Source: Paenibacillus phyllosphaerae (GTDB taxonomy: Bacteria; Bacillota; Bacilli; Paenibacillales; Paenibacillaceae). From it: 64,000 bases of DNA. Below the pieces are notes generated by a model, which had not been told where the DNA came from, did not search any database, and was given only the letters and a program-made list of their open reading frames with translations. This document shows, one piece after another, positions 8,468 to 16,753 of this stretch. Numbering within the stretch: the first letter of the stretch is position 1; each line of letters opens with the position of its first letter. The stretch covers positions 496,001 through 560,000 of the forward strand of contig NZ_JACHXK010000001.1 of NCBI RefSeq assembly GCF_014192105.1, given 5' to 3'. Both the position numbers and the translations under genes were made by a program.

Positions 8468-8757
8468 AGCACGCATCCCGCAAAGGGACGAGTGCTTGTC
8501 AGACCCGTGGTTCCACCCTCATTCGATCTTCGAACTGCGCTTACGGGATGTCCCGCTTCTAACACGCTAGTAAGATCCTTAGGCATTCTGTAACGGGAAC
8601 GGCCCGGCACGACTTACTACAGATGCATTCATCCGCTTCAATCGCACAGCTACAAAGGGGTATATCCACTCTCGCAACGTAAGGAAATTACAGCCAAGTT
8701 TCCTCTCTCTGGAACGTGCGCCTTAAGCAGATACATGTCTCTGTCAATGCTTTTCTT
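8468..8757 (-). promoter_or_regulatory. T-box leader of thrS (tRNA-Thr sensing)
   Basis: The minus-strand transcript carries the T-box AGGGTGGAACCACGGG (near 8505-8520), followed by the hairpin AGCACTCGTCCC/GGGATGCGTGCT and a TTTTTTT run at 8461-8497. Upstream lies a long Stem I region with AGAGAGGAAAC, as in T-box leaders. Uncharged tRNA pairs with the T-box and prevents termination. I could not assign the specifier codon with certainty. Confidence 0.93.
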
Positions 8758-8763
8758 GCAGTT

Positions 8764-8793
8764 ATTATAAACAACCGGTTCGAGGTTGGTCAA
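8764..8793 (-). promoter_or_regulatory. sigma-A promoter of the thrS leader
   Basis: Minus-strand TTGACC, 18-bp spacer, TATAAT. The -35 hexamer includes the stop codon of ytxC (ACT TGA CC), so the promoter is buried in the end of the upstream gene. Confidence 0.85.
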
Positions 8794-9752
8794 GTACGTA
8801 TCCGTTTAAATCGGACCAGATCCGGTTGATGAACCGTTTCTTCAAAATATTCGCCGCAATGTTCACAGGCGACGCATAACTTTACGCGCTGCTCGAAAAT
8901 CGTCTCCAGCGTCCGCATGACGGCAAGTTCCGGCTGTCTGGTGTGAATGACAATTTGCTTCGGGGACACGGTAATCAGGGTGCTGACGATCATGTCTTCC
9001 ATGTTCATCTCGGATTCGAGCATATCGACGACGATCCGGTCGGCAGGCGCCGACTCAAGCAGGTCGAAATTCTCGTCGTAAAGAGCGAATTCGCTGCCGC
9101 CTTTGTGCAGGACATGCACAATCGGCATTTTGACCTCTTGCATCCGCACGAAATATTTTAGCACCGATATAAACTCCTGGTATTGCTTATCCATGACATA
9201 CTCATCGACCGCATAAGCCGCTACCTCTCGCAACTCTTCCCAGTATGGGGCTAAGCGGAAAGTCACGAACCCGTCCAGATGGATCCTGGCATGCTGGTTC
9301 AAAAACGCTTCCAGTTCATCCGCGACTTTCAGCTTGCGGCGGAGCCTATCGGCTTCATAATCATCCAGCACACTGTCTTCCCCTGCCTGTTCCGGTCCTA
9401 TCAACAGATTGCGGCAATACCGCTCCACCGCTTCGGCTTCGTCCGGATGCTCGTAATTAAACTGCTTCCGAATAATCGCCTTGATCAGCAGCGGCTCCAG
9501 TTCGGTCAGAATATACTGGGCAAAAGCGAGAGCGGCCTTACGGTACACCAGCTGGCCGTGGGCTTCCAAGCGAAATTGCGGCAGTTCTGCCAAGCAGCGA
9601 ATTTCTTGGCCGGCTCTCGTTATGTGGAGCTGGAATCGATCGCTATTGCGTGCATTGCTATGTAAATCGGCGAATTCCTCGTGCAAGTAACGCTCGAGCC
9701 GTTCCATCGCTTCGTCTGAAGCGGACATTAAAGAAACGGTGAACAGTTCCAT
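8790..9752 (-). CDS. ytxC: sporulation protein YtxC
   Basis: 320 residues. The C-terminal half matches the YtxC family: a helical region with YVMDKQYQEFISVLKYFVRMQE, then the end domain LVRFKRIRT with a CVACEHCGEYF zinc-like cluster. In Bacillus subtilis ytxC precedes thrS and is transcribed by sigma-E in the mother cell. The same order and a sigma-E-like promoter are seen here. The biochemical role is unknown. The start ATG follows AAGGAAGGAGGAATGATCGT. Confidence 0.85.
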   Translation of the reverse strand: MELFTVSLMSASDEAMERLERYLHEEFADLHSNARNSDRFQLHITRAGQEIRCLAELPQFRLEAHGQLVYRKAALAFAQYILTELEPLLIKAIIRKQFNYEHPDEAEAVERYCRNLLIGPEQAGEDSVLDDYEADRLRRKLKVADELEAFLNQHARIHLDGFVTFRLAPYWEELREVAAYAVDEYVMDKQYQEFISVLKYFVRMQEVKMPIVHVLHKGGSEFALYDENFDLLESAPADRIVVDMLESEMNMEDMIVSTLITVSPKQIVIHTRQPELAVMRTLETIFEQRVKLCVACEHCGEYFEETVHQPDLVRFKRIRT

Positions 9753-9776
9753 ACGATCATTCCTCCTTCCTTAATC

Positions 9777-9803
9777 AGTATATGGCTGACTAAATGCAGA
9801 TAT
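9777..9803 (-). promoter_or_regulatory. sigma-E-like promoter of ytxC
   Basis: Minus-strand ATA, 16-bp spacer, CATATACT. It fits the mother-cell pattern ATA-N16-CATACAMT with one mismatch, in line with the known regulation of ytxC in Bacillus. Confidence 0.65.
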
Positions 9804-10085
9804 ACGATACAAGGAGTGGGAGTTGAAGGGTGGGACGCCCCCTCTAACTCCCCACATGGAAGAATACCCTTCTAAATCAAATTCGTTTTTGCCTCCCCCA
9901 CCCCTCCTCGGAGGGGATCCAAGGGCCATGTGGCCCTCTGGACACCCCAAGGGTACATGTGGTTGGCATGATGGGAGTGGCTCCCATTGTACGGCGTGCT
10001 GGGAGTTGCTTGCGGTCCACTTTGTGGCCGCAGGCTTACTTTGGCGAGAAGCTTGCTTGAGTGCGAACAACGACGGTTTGGCAAA
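9804..10085. other. intergenic region containing a dispersed repeat
   Basis: No gene with a ribosome site is seen. It holds a C-rich stretch, the second copy of the double-hairpin repeat (9901-9946) and a small GGGAGT/GCTCCC-type hairpin near 9970-9990. Confidence 0.5.
9901..9946. repeat. dispersed double-hairpin repeat, copy B
   Basis: CCCCTCC-tc-GGAGGGG then AAGGGCCA-tg-TGGCCCT and CTGGACACCC. It matches copy A at 3816-3862 in order, spacing and most bases. Confidence 0.75.
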
Positions 10086-10125
10086 CAAAAAAGCTGTATC
10101 CCGGCTTGGCGCCGGAATACAGCTT
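10086..10125 (-). terminator. terminator of mqnC
   Basis: A 15-bp stem, AAGCTGTATTCCGGC pairing with GCCGGGATACAGCTT, followed by TTTTTTG on the minus strand. Confidence 0.92.
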
Positions 10126-10135
10126 GGGTTTGCAA

Positions 10136-11278
10136 CTAGTTTTGCATGACGAAATCGACCTCAGCTTGGTCGTTCTCGTGGTACACTTTCAAGATTTCGT
10201 ACTTCGTGTTGCGCTGAGCCGGGATCTTGCCCGCTTCGCGGATGATGTCCAGCGTCGATTGGATCGTAACCTTGTGCGTCGTGCCCGCGGCAGAGACGAC
10301 ATTCTCCTCGATCATCGTGCTGCCGAAGTCGTTACAGCCGTAGCTGAGCGTCAGCTTGCCGATCTCAGGGCCCATCGTCACCCACGACGATTGGAAGTTA
10401 TCGATGTTATCGAGCGTGATCCGGCTGATGGCCAGCGTCTTCAAATATTCTTCCGGCGTTGCCTTCTCGCGCTTCATGTTCGTATTATCAGGCTGGAACG
10501 TCCATGGGATGAACGCCAGGAAGCCCTTCGAGTTGTAGCCGCCCGCGATACACTCGTCCTGTGCTTCGCGGACGCGCAGCAAGTGGAGCGCACGCTCTTC
10601 CATCGACTCGCCGAAGCCGATAACCATCGTCGCCGTCGTGTTCATGCCGATCCGGTGAGCCGTCTTCATCGCGTCCATCCAATCGGTCCACGAGCCCTTC
10701 AGACGGCTGATCTTCCGGCGCGTCCGGTCGTCGAGAATCTCCGCGCCGCCGCCCGGCAAGGAATCCAGCCCTGCTTCGTGGATCTGGCGGATAACCTCCT
10801 CTAGGGAGAGGCCGTTCGAGACTTCCTTCATCTTATGAATCTCGGCAGGCGAGAAGGAATGCATCGTGATGTTCGGGAAATGCTGTTTGATTTTGCGCAA
10901 AATATCCAAATAGTATTGGAATGGCAGGTTCGGGTTCGTCCCGCCTTGCATCAGAATCTCGGTACCGCCGACATTGATCGTCTCCTGGATCTTCTGGAGA
11001 ATTTGCTCGTCTGACAGGACATAGCCTTCATTCGATCCTGGCGCGCGATAGAATGCGCAGAAACGGCAGTACACGTCGCAGACGTTCGTATAGTTAATGT
11101 TCCGGCCAACGACGAAGGTCGTGATCGGTTCCGGATGTTTGCGAATCATAATTTGGTTCGCGACATGACCCATTTTCTCAATCTCATCGGATTCGAATAA
11201 CGTAATGATATCTTCCTGCATCAGACGTTGGCCGTCTAACGCTTGCTGTAAAATGCGGTCCACTTGGCTCATATTCAA
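10136..11278 (-). CDS. mqnC: cyclic dehypoxanthinyl futalosine synthase (radical SAM)
   Basis: 380 residues, full length. The radical SAM triad is CDVYCRFC (Cys 67, 71 and 74), followed by FYRAPGSNEGYVLS, the Gly-rich ILMQGGTNPN and SLPGGGAEIL, all typical of MqnC. The enzyme cyclises dehypoxanthine futalosine in the futalosine route to menaquinone. The start is a TTG with AAGAAGGAGG 7 nt upstream; an ATG two codons later is the alternative. Its pathway partner mqnE is 50 kb away in this window. A terminator follows. Confidence 0.95.
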   Translation of the reverse strand: MNMSQVDRILQQALDGQRLMQEDIITLFESDEIEKMGHVANQIMIRKHPEPITTFVVGRNINYTNVCDVYCRFCAFYRAPGSNEGYVLSDEQILQKIQETINVGGTEILMQGGTNPNLPFQYYLDILRKIKQHFPNITMHSFSPAEIHKMKEVSNGLSLEEVIRQIHEAGLDSLPGGGAEILDDRTRRKISRLKGSWTDWMDAMKTAHRIGMNTTATMVIGFGESMEERALHLLRVREAQDECIAGGYNSKGFLAFIPWTFQPDNTNMKREKATPEEYLKTLAISRITLDNIDNFQSSWVTMGPEIGKLTLSYGCNDFGSTMIEENVVSAAGTTHKVTIQSTLDIIREAGKIPAQRNTKYEILKVYHENDQAEVDFVMQN

Positions 11279-11341
11279 TCGGACCCTCCTTCTTCCGTTC
11301 GAGCTGATTGCTCCCTTGTACGTTCCTATTCATCGTAACAC

Positions 11342-11390
11342 AAAAAGCCCGCCACAGTCACCTCGCGCAAATTGGCAACTGTGGCGGATT
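11342..11390 (-). terminator. terminator of the methionine operon
   Basis: CCGCCACAGT pairing with ACTGTGGCGG across a loop of about 19 nt, followed on the minus strand by GCTTTTTG. Confidence 0.8.
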
Positions 11391-11437
11391 ACGCACATAT
11401 ATATAGCAGCTAACTTCCGTTATTTCTTCATTTCGCC

Positions 11438-12631
11438 CTATTGGACAGCCTTCCGATTGTGCACCGCTTGGGCAAAACGGTCCAGTGCTTCAACGAGGAT
11501 CGAACGCGGGCAAGCGAGATTGACGCGCAGATGGCCTTCGCCCTGCTTGCCGAATACGGAGCCTTCACTGAACGCGACTCCGGCTTCCTCGAACATCAGC
11601 TTCTTCAGCTCTTGCGGGCTGGACGAGATCGCGCTGCAATCCATCCACACCATATACGTGCCTTCCGGAACCATTACCTTGATCTCCGGCATATGCTTCG
11701 CTACGAAGTCCGTCAAATAATCGCGGTTGCCCTCGAGATAGACGAGCAGCTGGTCGAGCCACTCATCCCCATGGTTGTACGCGGCGACTACAGCCGTCTG
11801 CCCGAAGAAGCTCTCCATGTGGATCGACAGCGCCTTGAGCAGATGGTTGTACTTGCGGCGAAGTTCGCCATTCGGAATGATGACCGAGGCAGCCTGCAGG
11901 CCTGCCAGGTTGAACGTTTTGCTTGTCGCAACGCAAGTGAACGAAATCTCGGCGAAAGCTTCGGAGATCGAAGCAAACGGCACATGACGATGGCCTTGGA
12001 AGACGAGATCGTGATGAATCTCGTCAGCCACGACAAGCACGTTATATTTGACGCAAATGTCTCCGACTCGTGTAAGCTCTTCCTCCGTCCAGACGCGGCC
12101 GCCCGGATTATGCGGGGTGCAGAGCAGCAGCAGCTTGGCTCCGTCCTTCGCCTGCTGTTCGAGCAGTTCGAAATCGATCTTGAATTTGCCGTCTTCGAGA
12201 ATGAGCGCATTGTCCGCAACTTTGCGTCCATTCATCTTAATGACGTCATAGAACGGATAGTAGACAGGCGACTGCAGAATGACGCTGTCTCCAGGTTCGG
12301 TGAACGCCATCACGATCATGCTGAGCGCCGGCACGACACCGGGACTGGATGTAATCCACTCGTGCTTCACGTCCCAGTTATGGCGGCGGCTGAGCCAGCC
12401 GGCAATCGCTTCATAATAAGCTTCCGTCCGAATGGTGTAACCGTACACCCCTTCTTGAGCCCGGGCAACGACCGCTTCGACGACTTCCTTCGGCGGCTCG
12501 AAGTCCATATCGGCCACCCACAGCGGCAGAATGTCTTTGCGGCCGAACAGCTTCTCGGACTGGTCCCACTTGTACGTGCCTTTGCCTGTCCGGTCGATCA
12601 GCTTGTCAAAATCGTAACGTTGATCCGCCAT
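11438..12631 (-). CDS. patB: MalY/PatB-type cystathionine beta-lyase
   Basis: 397 residues, PLP fold-type I. The PLP lysine is in ATSKTFNLAGLQ; further motifs are LLLCTPHNPGGRVW, VVADEIHHDLVF and the C-terminal HLRVNLACPRS. This family cleaves cystathionine to homocysteine. It is the last gene of metA-metI-patB, only 4 nt after metI, and its ribosome site GGGGAGG overlaps the metI stop region. Regulation is through the S-box upstream of metA. An aminotransferase side activity cannot be excluded. Confidence 0.92.
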   Translation of the reverse strand: MADQRYDFDKLIDRTGKGTYKWDQSEKLFGRKDILPLWVADMDFEPPKEVVEAVVARAQEGVYGYTIRTEAYYEAIAGWLSRRHNWDVKHEWITSSPGVVPALSMIVMAFTEPGDSVILQSPVYYPFYDVIKMNGRKVADNALILEDGKFKIDFELLEQQAKDGAKLLLLCTPHNPGGRVWTEEELTRVGDICVKYNVLVVADEIHHDLVFQGHRHVPFASISEAFAEISFTCVATSKTFNLAGLQAASVIIPNGELRRKYNHLLKALSIHMESFFGQTAVVAAYNHGDEWLDQLLVYLEGNRDYLTDFVAKHMPEIKVMVPEGTYMVWMDCSAISSSPQELKKLMFEEAGVAFSEGSVFGKQGEGHLRVNLACPRSILVEALDRFAQAVHNRKAVQ

Positions 12632-12635
12632 GCCG

Positions 12636-13796
12636 CTAGACCTCCCCGATCTCGCTCTTGGCGATCGCTAGCGCCTGCCCAAGGTCGGCGATAATATCTT
12701 CCGCGTGTTCGATGCCCACCGAGAAGCGAAGCAGCCGGTCGTCGACGCCGATCTGGCGGCGAATCTCTTCCGGAATGTCGGCATGCGTCTGCACCGCAGG
12801 ATAGGTCATGAGCGATTCGCAGCCGCCGAGGCTCTCGGCAAAAGCAATCAGCTTGATCGAGCGCAGAATCGGCTCTACATAGCGCGCATCCTTCAGGCGG
12901 AAGGAGAAAATGCCCGTATTGCCGGAAGACTGACGGTTCTGAACGTCATGGCCCGGGTGATGCGGGAGCGCCGGATAGTACACCTCTTCGACCGCTTCGT
13001 GCTCGAGCAGCCACTCCGCTACGCGCGTCGCATTCTCCTGATGGCGCTCCATCCGAAGCGCCAGCGTCTTCATCCCGCGCATGAGCAGCCAGGAATCCTG
13101 GGCTCCGAGCACCGCGCCGATCGAGTTGTGCAGGAACGCCATCTGTTCCGACAGCTCCTTGCCTTTGGTCACGATCAGGCCGGCAAGGACATCGTTATGG
13201 CCGCCGAGATACTTGGTTGCGCTATGTACGACGATATCGGCGCCAAGCTCGATCGGACGTTGGAAGAACGGCGTAAGGAGCGTATTGTCGACGATCGTAA
13301 GAATGCCTTTGGCTTTTGCCCATTGGCTGATGCGCTCGATATCGGTGATCATCATAAGCGGGTTCGTCGGCGTTTCGATCAGAATCGCTTTGGTCTGCGG
13401 TGTATACAGCTGTGCGATGCCATCCAGGTCATTCGTATCGACATACGAAGCAGTCACGCCGAAACGGCTCATAATACGCTCGAGCAGGCGATACGTTCCG
13501 CCATACAAGTCAAGCGAAACGATCAGATGGTCGCCTTGACCGAACAAGGAGAATACCGTCTGCAGGGCAGCCATGCCTGAGCTACAAGCAAAACCTGCAT
13601 CGCCGGACTCCAGTTCGGCGGCGGCGTCTTCAAGTACTTTACGAGTCGGGTTCTTCGTACGGGCGTAATCAAATCCTGTGCTCTCGCCAAGCTTCGGGTG
13701 ACGGAATGCAGTCGCCAGGTAGATCGGATAGCTGACGGATCCGGTGACCGGCTCTTGCACCGATCCGATTTGGGCCAAACGGCTTTCGATTTTCAT
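12636..13796 (-). CDS. metI: cystathionine gamma-synthase / O-acetylhomoserine thiolyase
   Basis: 386 residues, Cys/Met metabolism PLP family. Motifs: YARTKNPTRKVLE, ACSSGMAALQ, the PLP lysine in HSATKYLGGHND, and SLGGCESLMTYPA. It joins an activated homoserine to cysteine to give cystathionine; some members also use sulfide. It is the second gene of an S-box operon. The start ATG follows AAAGGAGCTAATAGTC. Placement before a PatB-type beta-lyase makes the transsulfuration role most likely. Confidence 0.93.
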   Translation of the reverse strand: MKIESRLAQIGSVQEPVTGSVSYPIYLATAFRHPKLGESTGFDYARTKNPTRKVLEDAAAELESGDAGFACSSGMAALQTVFSLFGQGDHLIVSLDLYGGTYRLLERIMSRFGVTASYVDTNDLDGIAQLYTPQTKAILIETPTNPLMMITDIERISQWAKAKGILTIVDNTLLTPFFQRPIELGADIVVHSATKYLGGHNDVLAGLIVTKGKELSEQMAFLHNSIGAVLGAQDSWLLMRGMKTLALRMERHQENATRVAEWLLEHEAVEEVYYPALPHHPGHDVQNRQSSGNTGIFSFRLKDARYVEPILRSIKLIAFAESLGGCESLMTYPAVQTHADIPEEIRRQIGVDDRLLRFSVGIEHAEDIIADLGQALAIAKSEIGEV

Positions 13797-13862
13797 GACT
13801 ATTAGCTCCTTTAAGCGGTATCGTAATTGTCTGATTCGCGTGCTGCCAAGTTGGGGAAAAGT

Positions 13863-14780
13863 CTAGATGCCGGCTCCAAGCTCATAAGGCGTTTGCTGGT
13901 ATACATAGTAGTTCAGCCAGTTCGAGAACAACAGGTTCGCATGGGCACGCCAGCTGGAGAGCGGCGCGAGCGTCGGATCGTTCTTCGGAAAATAATTCTT
14001 GGGCACATCGATTCGCAGGCCCTTCGCGACATCGCGGTCGTACTCCCACTTCAGCGTGAGCGGATCGTATTCGGAATGGCCGGTGACGAAGATCTGCCTG
14101 CCGTTCTTGGAACCTACGATGTAGACGCCTGCTTCCTCTGAAGTCGACAGGATCTCCAAATCGTTGATTTGCTCGATGTCCTCCGCCCGCACTTCCGTAT
14201 GGCGCGATTGCGGAACGAAGAACAGTTCATCGAAGCCGCGCGTCAGCGGCACATTCCGCTTCTCGAGCGTGTGGGAGAAGACGCCGAAGATTTTCTCGTC
14301 GAGGTTATACTTCGGAACGCCGTAATGGTGATACAGCCCTGCCTGGGAAGCCCAACAGATATGCAGCGTCGAGGTCACTTTGCGCTTCGACCAGTTCATG
14401 ATCGTCTGCAGTTCCTCCCAGTATGTCACCTCTTCGAATGGCAGATGCTCGACCGGCGCGCCGGTAATGATCATGCCGTCATAGTATTCGTCCTTAATAT
14501 CCTCGAACGTCTTGTAGAACGTTTCCAAGTGCTCTGCCGACGTGTTCTTCGACGTGTGCGTCTTCGGATGAATGAAGACTGCCTCCACCTGCAGCGGCGT
14601 GTTGCCGATCAGACGGAGCAGCTGCGTCTCAGTCGTCTCCTTCGTAGGCATCAAATTCAATATGACGATTCGTAGCGGCCGAATATCCTGGTGGTAAGCG
14701 ATACTTTCGTCCATTACGAAAATGTTCTCTGCTGTCAAAATTTCCTTCGCTGGTAAATTGTCCGGTACCTTAATTGGCAT
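13863..14780 (-). CDS. metA: homoserine O-acetyltransferase (MetA fold)
   Basis: 305 residues. Catalytic Cys lies in [15 protein letters not shown], and His and Glu in VTGHSEYD. The substrate-selecting position in GAPVE is Glu111 when numbered from the ATG at 14780. In the characterised Bacillus cereus enzyme Glu111 goes with acetyl-CoA, whereas the E. coli succinyl enzyme has Gly there. The sequence therefore predicts acetylation despite the frequent succinyltransferase label. The ATG has AGGAGTGATAGGG upstream; a GTG three codons earlier is less well placed. It is the first gene after the S-box. Confidence 0.94.
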   Translation of the reverse strand: MPIKVPDNLPAKEILTAENIFVMDESIAYHQDIRPLRIVILNLMPTKETTETQLLRLIGNTPLQVEAVFIHPKTHTSKNTSAEHLETFYKTFEDIKDEYYDGMIITGAPVEHLPFEEVTYWEELQTIMNWSKRKVTSTLHICWASQAGLYHHYGVPKYNLDEKIFGVFSHTLEKRNVPLTRGFDELFFVPQSRHTEVRAEDIEQINDLEILSTSEEAGVYIVGSKNGRQIFVTGHSEYDPLTLKWEYDRDVAKGLRIDVPKNYFPKNDPTLAPLSSWRAHANLLFSNWLNYYVYQQTPYELGAGI

Positions 14781-14861
14781 CCCTATCACTCCTCCTGTTG
14801 ACGATGGCTGTCTTTGGTTGTCATGAGCGGATCTTGGTCGGCACCTTGAAAATGATAAGGC

Positions 14862-15015
14862 AAAAAGCCCCTTCCTAAGATAGAAAGGGGCATAATGGGA
14901 TCATTCATGCGCCTCTCATCTCCCAGAAACCAAAAAGTCTCCGCAAGAATTAGCACCGTGCTTACGCCGGTTGCCGGGCTTCATCGGGCTAGTCCCTCCG
15001 CCTGCTCTTGATAAG
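14862..15015 (-). promoter_or_regulatory. SAM-I (S-box) riboswitch of the metA-metI-patB operon
   Basis: The minus-strand RNA begins CTTATCAAGAGCAGGCGGAG, then GGGACTAGCCC, GATGAAGCCCGGCAACC and the GGTGCTAATTCTTGC segment, the canonical S-box elements. It ends with the terminator GCCCCTTTC/GGAAGGGGC and TTTTT at 14862-14892. SAM binding stops transcription of the methionine genes. Confidence 0.96.
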
Positions 15016-15035
15016 ATAGCTTAACGTATTCAATT

Positions 15036-15056
15036 GTGAGCTAAGCTTAAGCTCAC
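15036..15056. promoter_or_regulatory. palindrome upstream of the S-box promoter region
   Basis: GTGAGCT and AGCTCAC arms around an AAGCTTA centre, a nearly perfect 21-bp dyad just before the leader. It could be an operator or part of a hairpin; no regulator is assigned. Confidence 0.4.
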
Positions 15057-15216
15057 GTTTTACTTTAAAGGATATCAGGGCTCTCCGTCAAGCGGGTTTT
15101 ATGCAAAAAACAAGGGCCGGATGCACCGTAAAATAGACGGGCGCATATGGTAGAAGATCAGCGAAAACACTCGCTTTTTGCGCTTGTATGGATTGTAAGC
15201 GGAGGGTATACTAGAC

Positions 15217-15475
15217 AAGGTGAAACGGCTATGCCAACTAGGCGACATAGGCGCGTTTCATTCCGGAGAAATAGAGGACCGTGTATAAACGTGTAACTTA
15301 TACAATCCTATATTTCAAGGTGAAACGGCTGTGCCGGCTAGGCGGCAAGGCGCGTTTCATTCCGGAGAAATAGAGGACCATGTATAAGCGTGTAACCTTA
15401 TACGATCCTATATTTCAAGGTGAAACGGCTATGCCAGCTATCCAGTAAAGCGAGTTTCTCGCAACAAAATCGACG
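15217..15475. repeat. 100-bp tandem repeat, two full copies and a partial third
   Basis: Units start at 15217, 15317 and 15417, exactly 100 bp apart. Each opens with AAGGTGAAACGGCT, runs through GGCGCGTTTCATTCCGGAG and AAATAGAGGACC, and ends with CCTATATTTC. The GTGAAAC and GTTTCA parts pair as a hairpin. The third copy diverges after about 45 bp. Related units occur at 27246-27450. Confidence 0.88.
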
Positions 15476-15711
15476 ATTAAAGGGGTGTTTACGAATATGG
15501 ACGGCGACCCGAGGCCTGCGGGCATCCGCAATAAGAACCGGTACCGTGTGAGCGGGCATCCAATAGGGCAAGCAGCCATGTTCGCTTTACGCCGCCTATC
15601 AACTATAGGACTTGCCTAAAGCAGCATGACGAGAAGCTAAGGAGGCACCTCTCATTACGGCATCCGGCATCCGGGGAAGCTACACATCATGGATGAAGGG
15701 AGAGGGCACGG
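15476..15711 (+). other. unassigned leader region of corA
   Basis: Holds several short GC hairpins (for example GCGG-gcat-CCGC near 15518) and the corA ribosome site GGGAGAGGG. I compared it by eye with the M-box magnesium riboswitch and did not find the conserved blocks. No gene is recognised. Confidence 0.35.
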
Positions 15712-16647
15712 ATGAAGATCCGACTCGTCAATCAAGGCGTGTTTACGCCGATCGAAGATATCAGCACCACGCTCGTCGCACCAGCCCAAGGCTTCTATTG
15801 GATCGATGCGGATATCGACGATTTAAGCGTGTTGCAGCCGCTGTTTGCACTGCATGATCTGGCCGTCGAGGACTGCCTCAGCGAAGAGGAGCAGCGGCCG
15901 AAGATCGAAATTTACGAAGGCCATTATTTTATCGTTATCAATAGCATCCGGTTCGATGACGAAGAGATTTTTCTAAGAGCGCTCAATATCTTTCTAGGAC
16001 GTCATTTCATTCTTACCGTTACCAAAACGAAGATTAACGAGCTGCGCTCGCTCAAGCCGCTGCTATGGGAAGAAGAGGTTACCCGCCCTGACCGGTTCCT
16101 CTACCATCTAGTCGACTTGGTCGTCGATAATTACTTCTTGGTCGGCGACCGAATCGAAGCGAGAATCGAGGCGCTCGAAGAAGACATACTGATGCATACG
16201 AAGAAGTCGCATCTGAACGAGATTATCGGTCTACGAAGCGAGATTCTATGGCTCAAGAAGATGCTCGGTCCGCAGCGCGACGTGATCGGCACCTTGAACA
16301 AGAAAGATTTGCGGCTTATCGACGACCAGCTGCAAAAGTATTTTGGCGACATTCATGAGAATGCCGTGAAGATTACCGAGACGTTCGAGACGTATCGCGA
16401 TCTGATGGGCAACTTACGAGAAGCTTATCAGTCCAGCCTGTCCAACCGGGCGAACGAAATCATGCGCGTCTTCACCGCGATCACCGTTATTTTCATGCCG
16501 CTCACCTTCTTGACCGGCGTGTATGGAATGAACATCGACTATCTGCCCGGTGCCCATATCCACGGCGCATCGTACGTGTTGCTCAGCGTCATGGCCGTCC
16601 TAGGCTTCGGCATGCTGTGGGTATTTCGCAAGAAGGATTGGCTGTAA
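15712..16647 (+). CDS. corA: CorA-family magnesium/divalent cation channel
   Basis: 311 residues. A long cytoplasmic N-terminal domain with a helical stalk is followed by two C-terminal membrane helices. The signature GMN is at residues 272-274 (TGVYGMNIDYLPG), and the protein ends in the basic RKKDWL. CorA forms a pentameric, magnesium-gated channel. The ATG follows GGGAGAGGGCACGG. It is a single gene with a terminator. Substrate could also be cobalt or nickel in this family, but magnesium is usual. Confidence 0.93.
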   Translation: MKIRLVNQGVFTPIEDISTTLVAPAQGFYWIDADIDDLSVLQPLFALHDLAVEDCLSEEEQRPKIEIYEGHYFIVINSIRFDDEEIFLRALNIFLGRHFILTVTKTKINELRSLKPLLWEEEVTRPDRFLYHLVDLVVDNYFLVGDRIEARIEALEEDILMHTKKSHLNEIIGLRSEILWLKKMLGPQRDVIGTLNKKDLRLIDDQLQKYFGDIHENAVKITETFETYRDLMGNLREAYQSSLSNRANEIMRVFTAITVIFMPLTFLTGVYGMNIDYLPGAHIHGASYVLLSVMAVLGFGMLWVFRKKDWL

Positions 16648-16671
16648 CGATATCGCCTATATAACTACAAC

Positions 16672-16709
16672 AAACCCGGTTCCCGTATGCGTACGAGAAC
16701 CGGGTTTTT
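16672..16709 (+). terminator. terminator after corA
   Basis: AAACCCGGTTC, a 16-nt loop, GAACCGGGTTT and TT. The A-tract upstream makes it likely bidirectional, also serving the opposing MFS gene. Confidence 0.88.
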
Positions 16710-16753
16710 ATGTTCTTACGCAGACGAGCGCGAACGATAACCAATCGCCCTGG

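Noticed and set aside
7166-8593. 475-codon open frame opposite thrS
   Set aside because: Antisense shadow of threonyl-tRNA synthetase and its T-box leader; no start signals.
15476-15711. M-box magnesium riboswitch before corA
   Set aside because: Compared block by block from memory; the conserved GAGGCTCCT, CTGCCC and TGCTAAAGC segments are not present in order.
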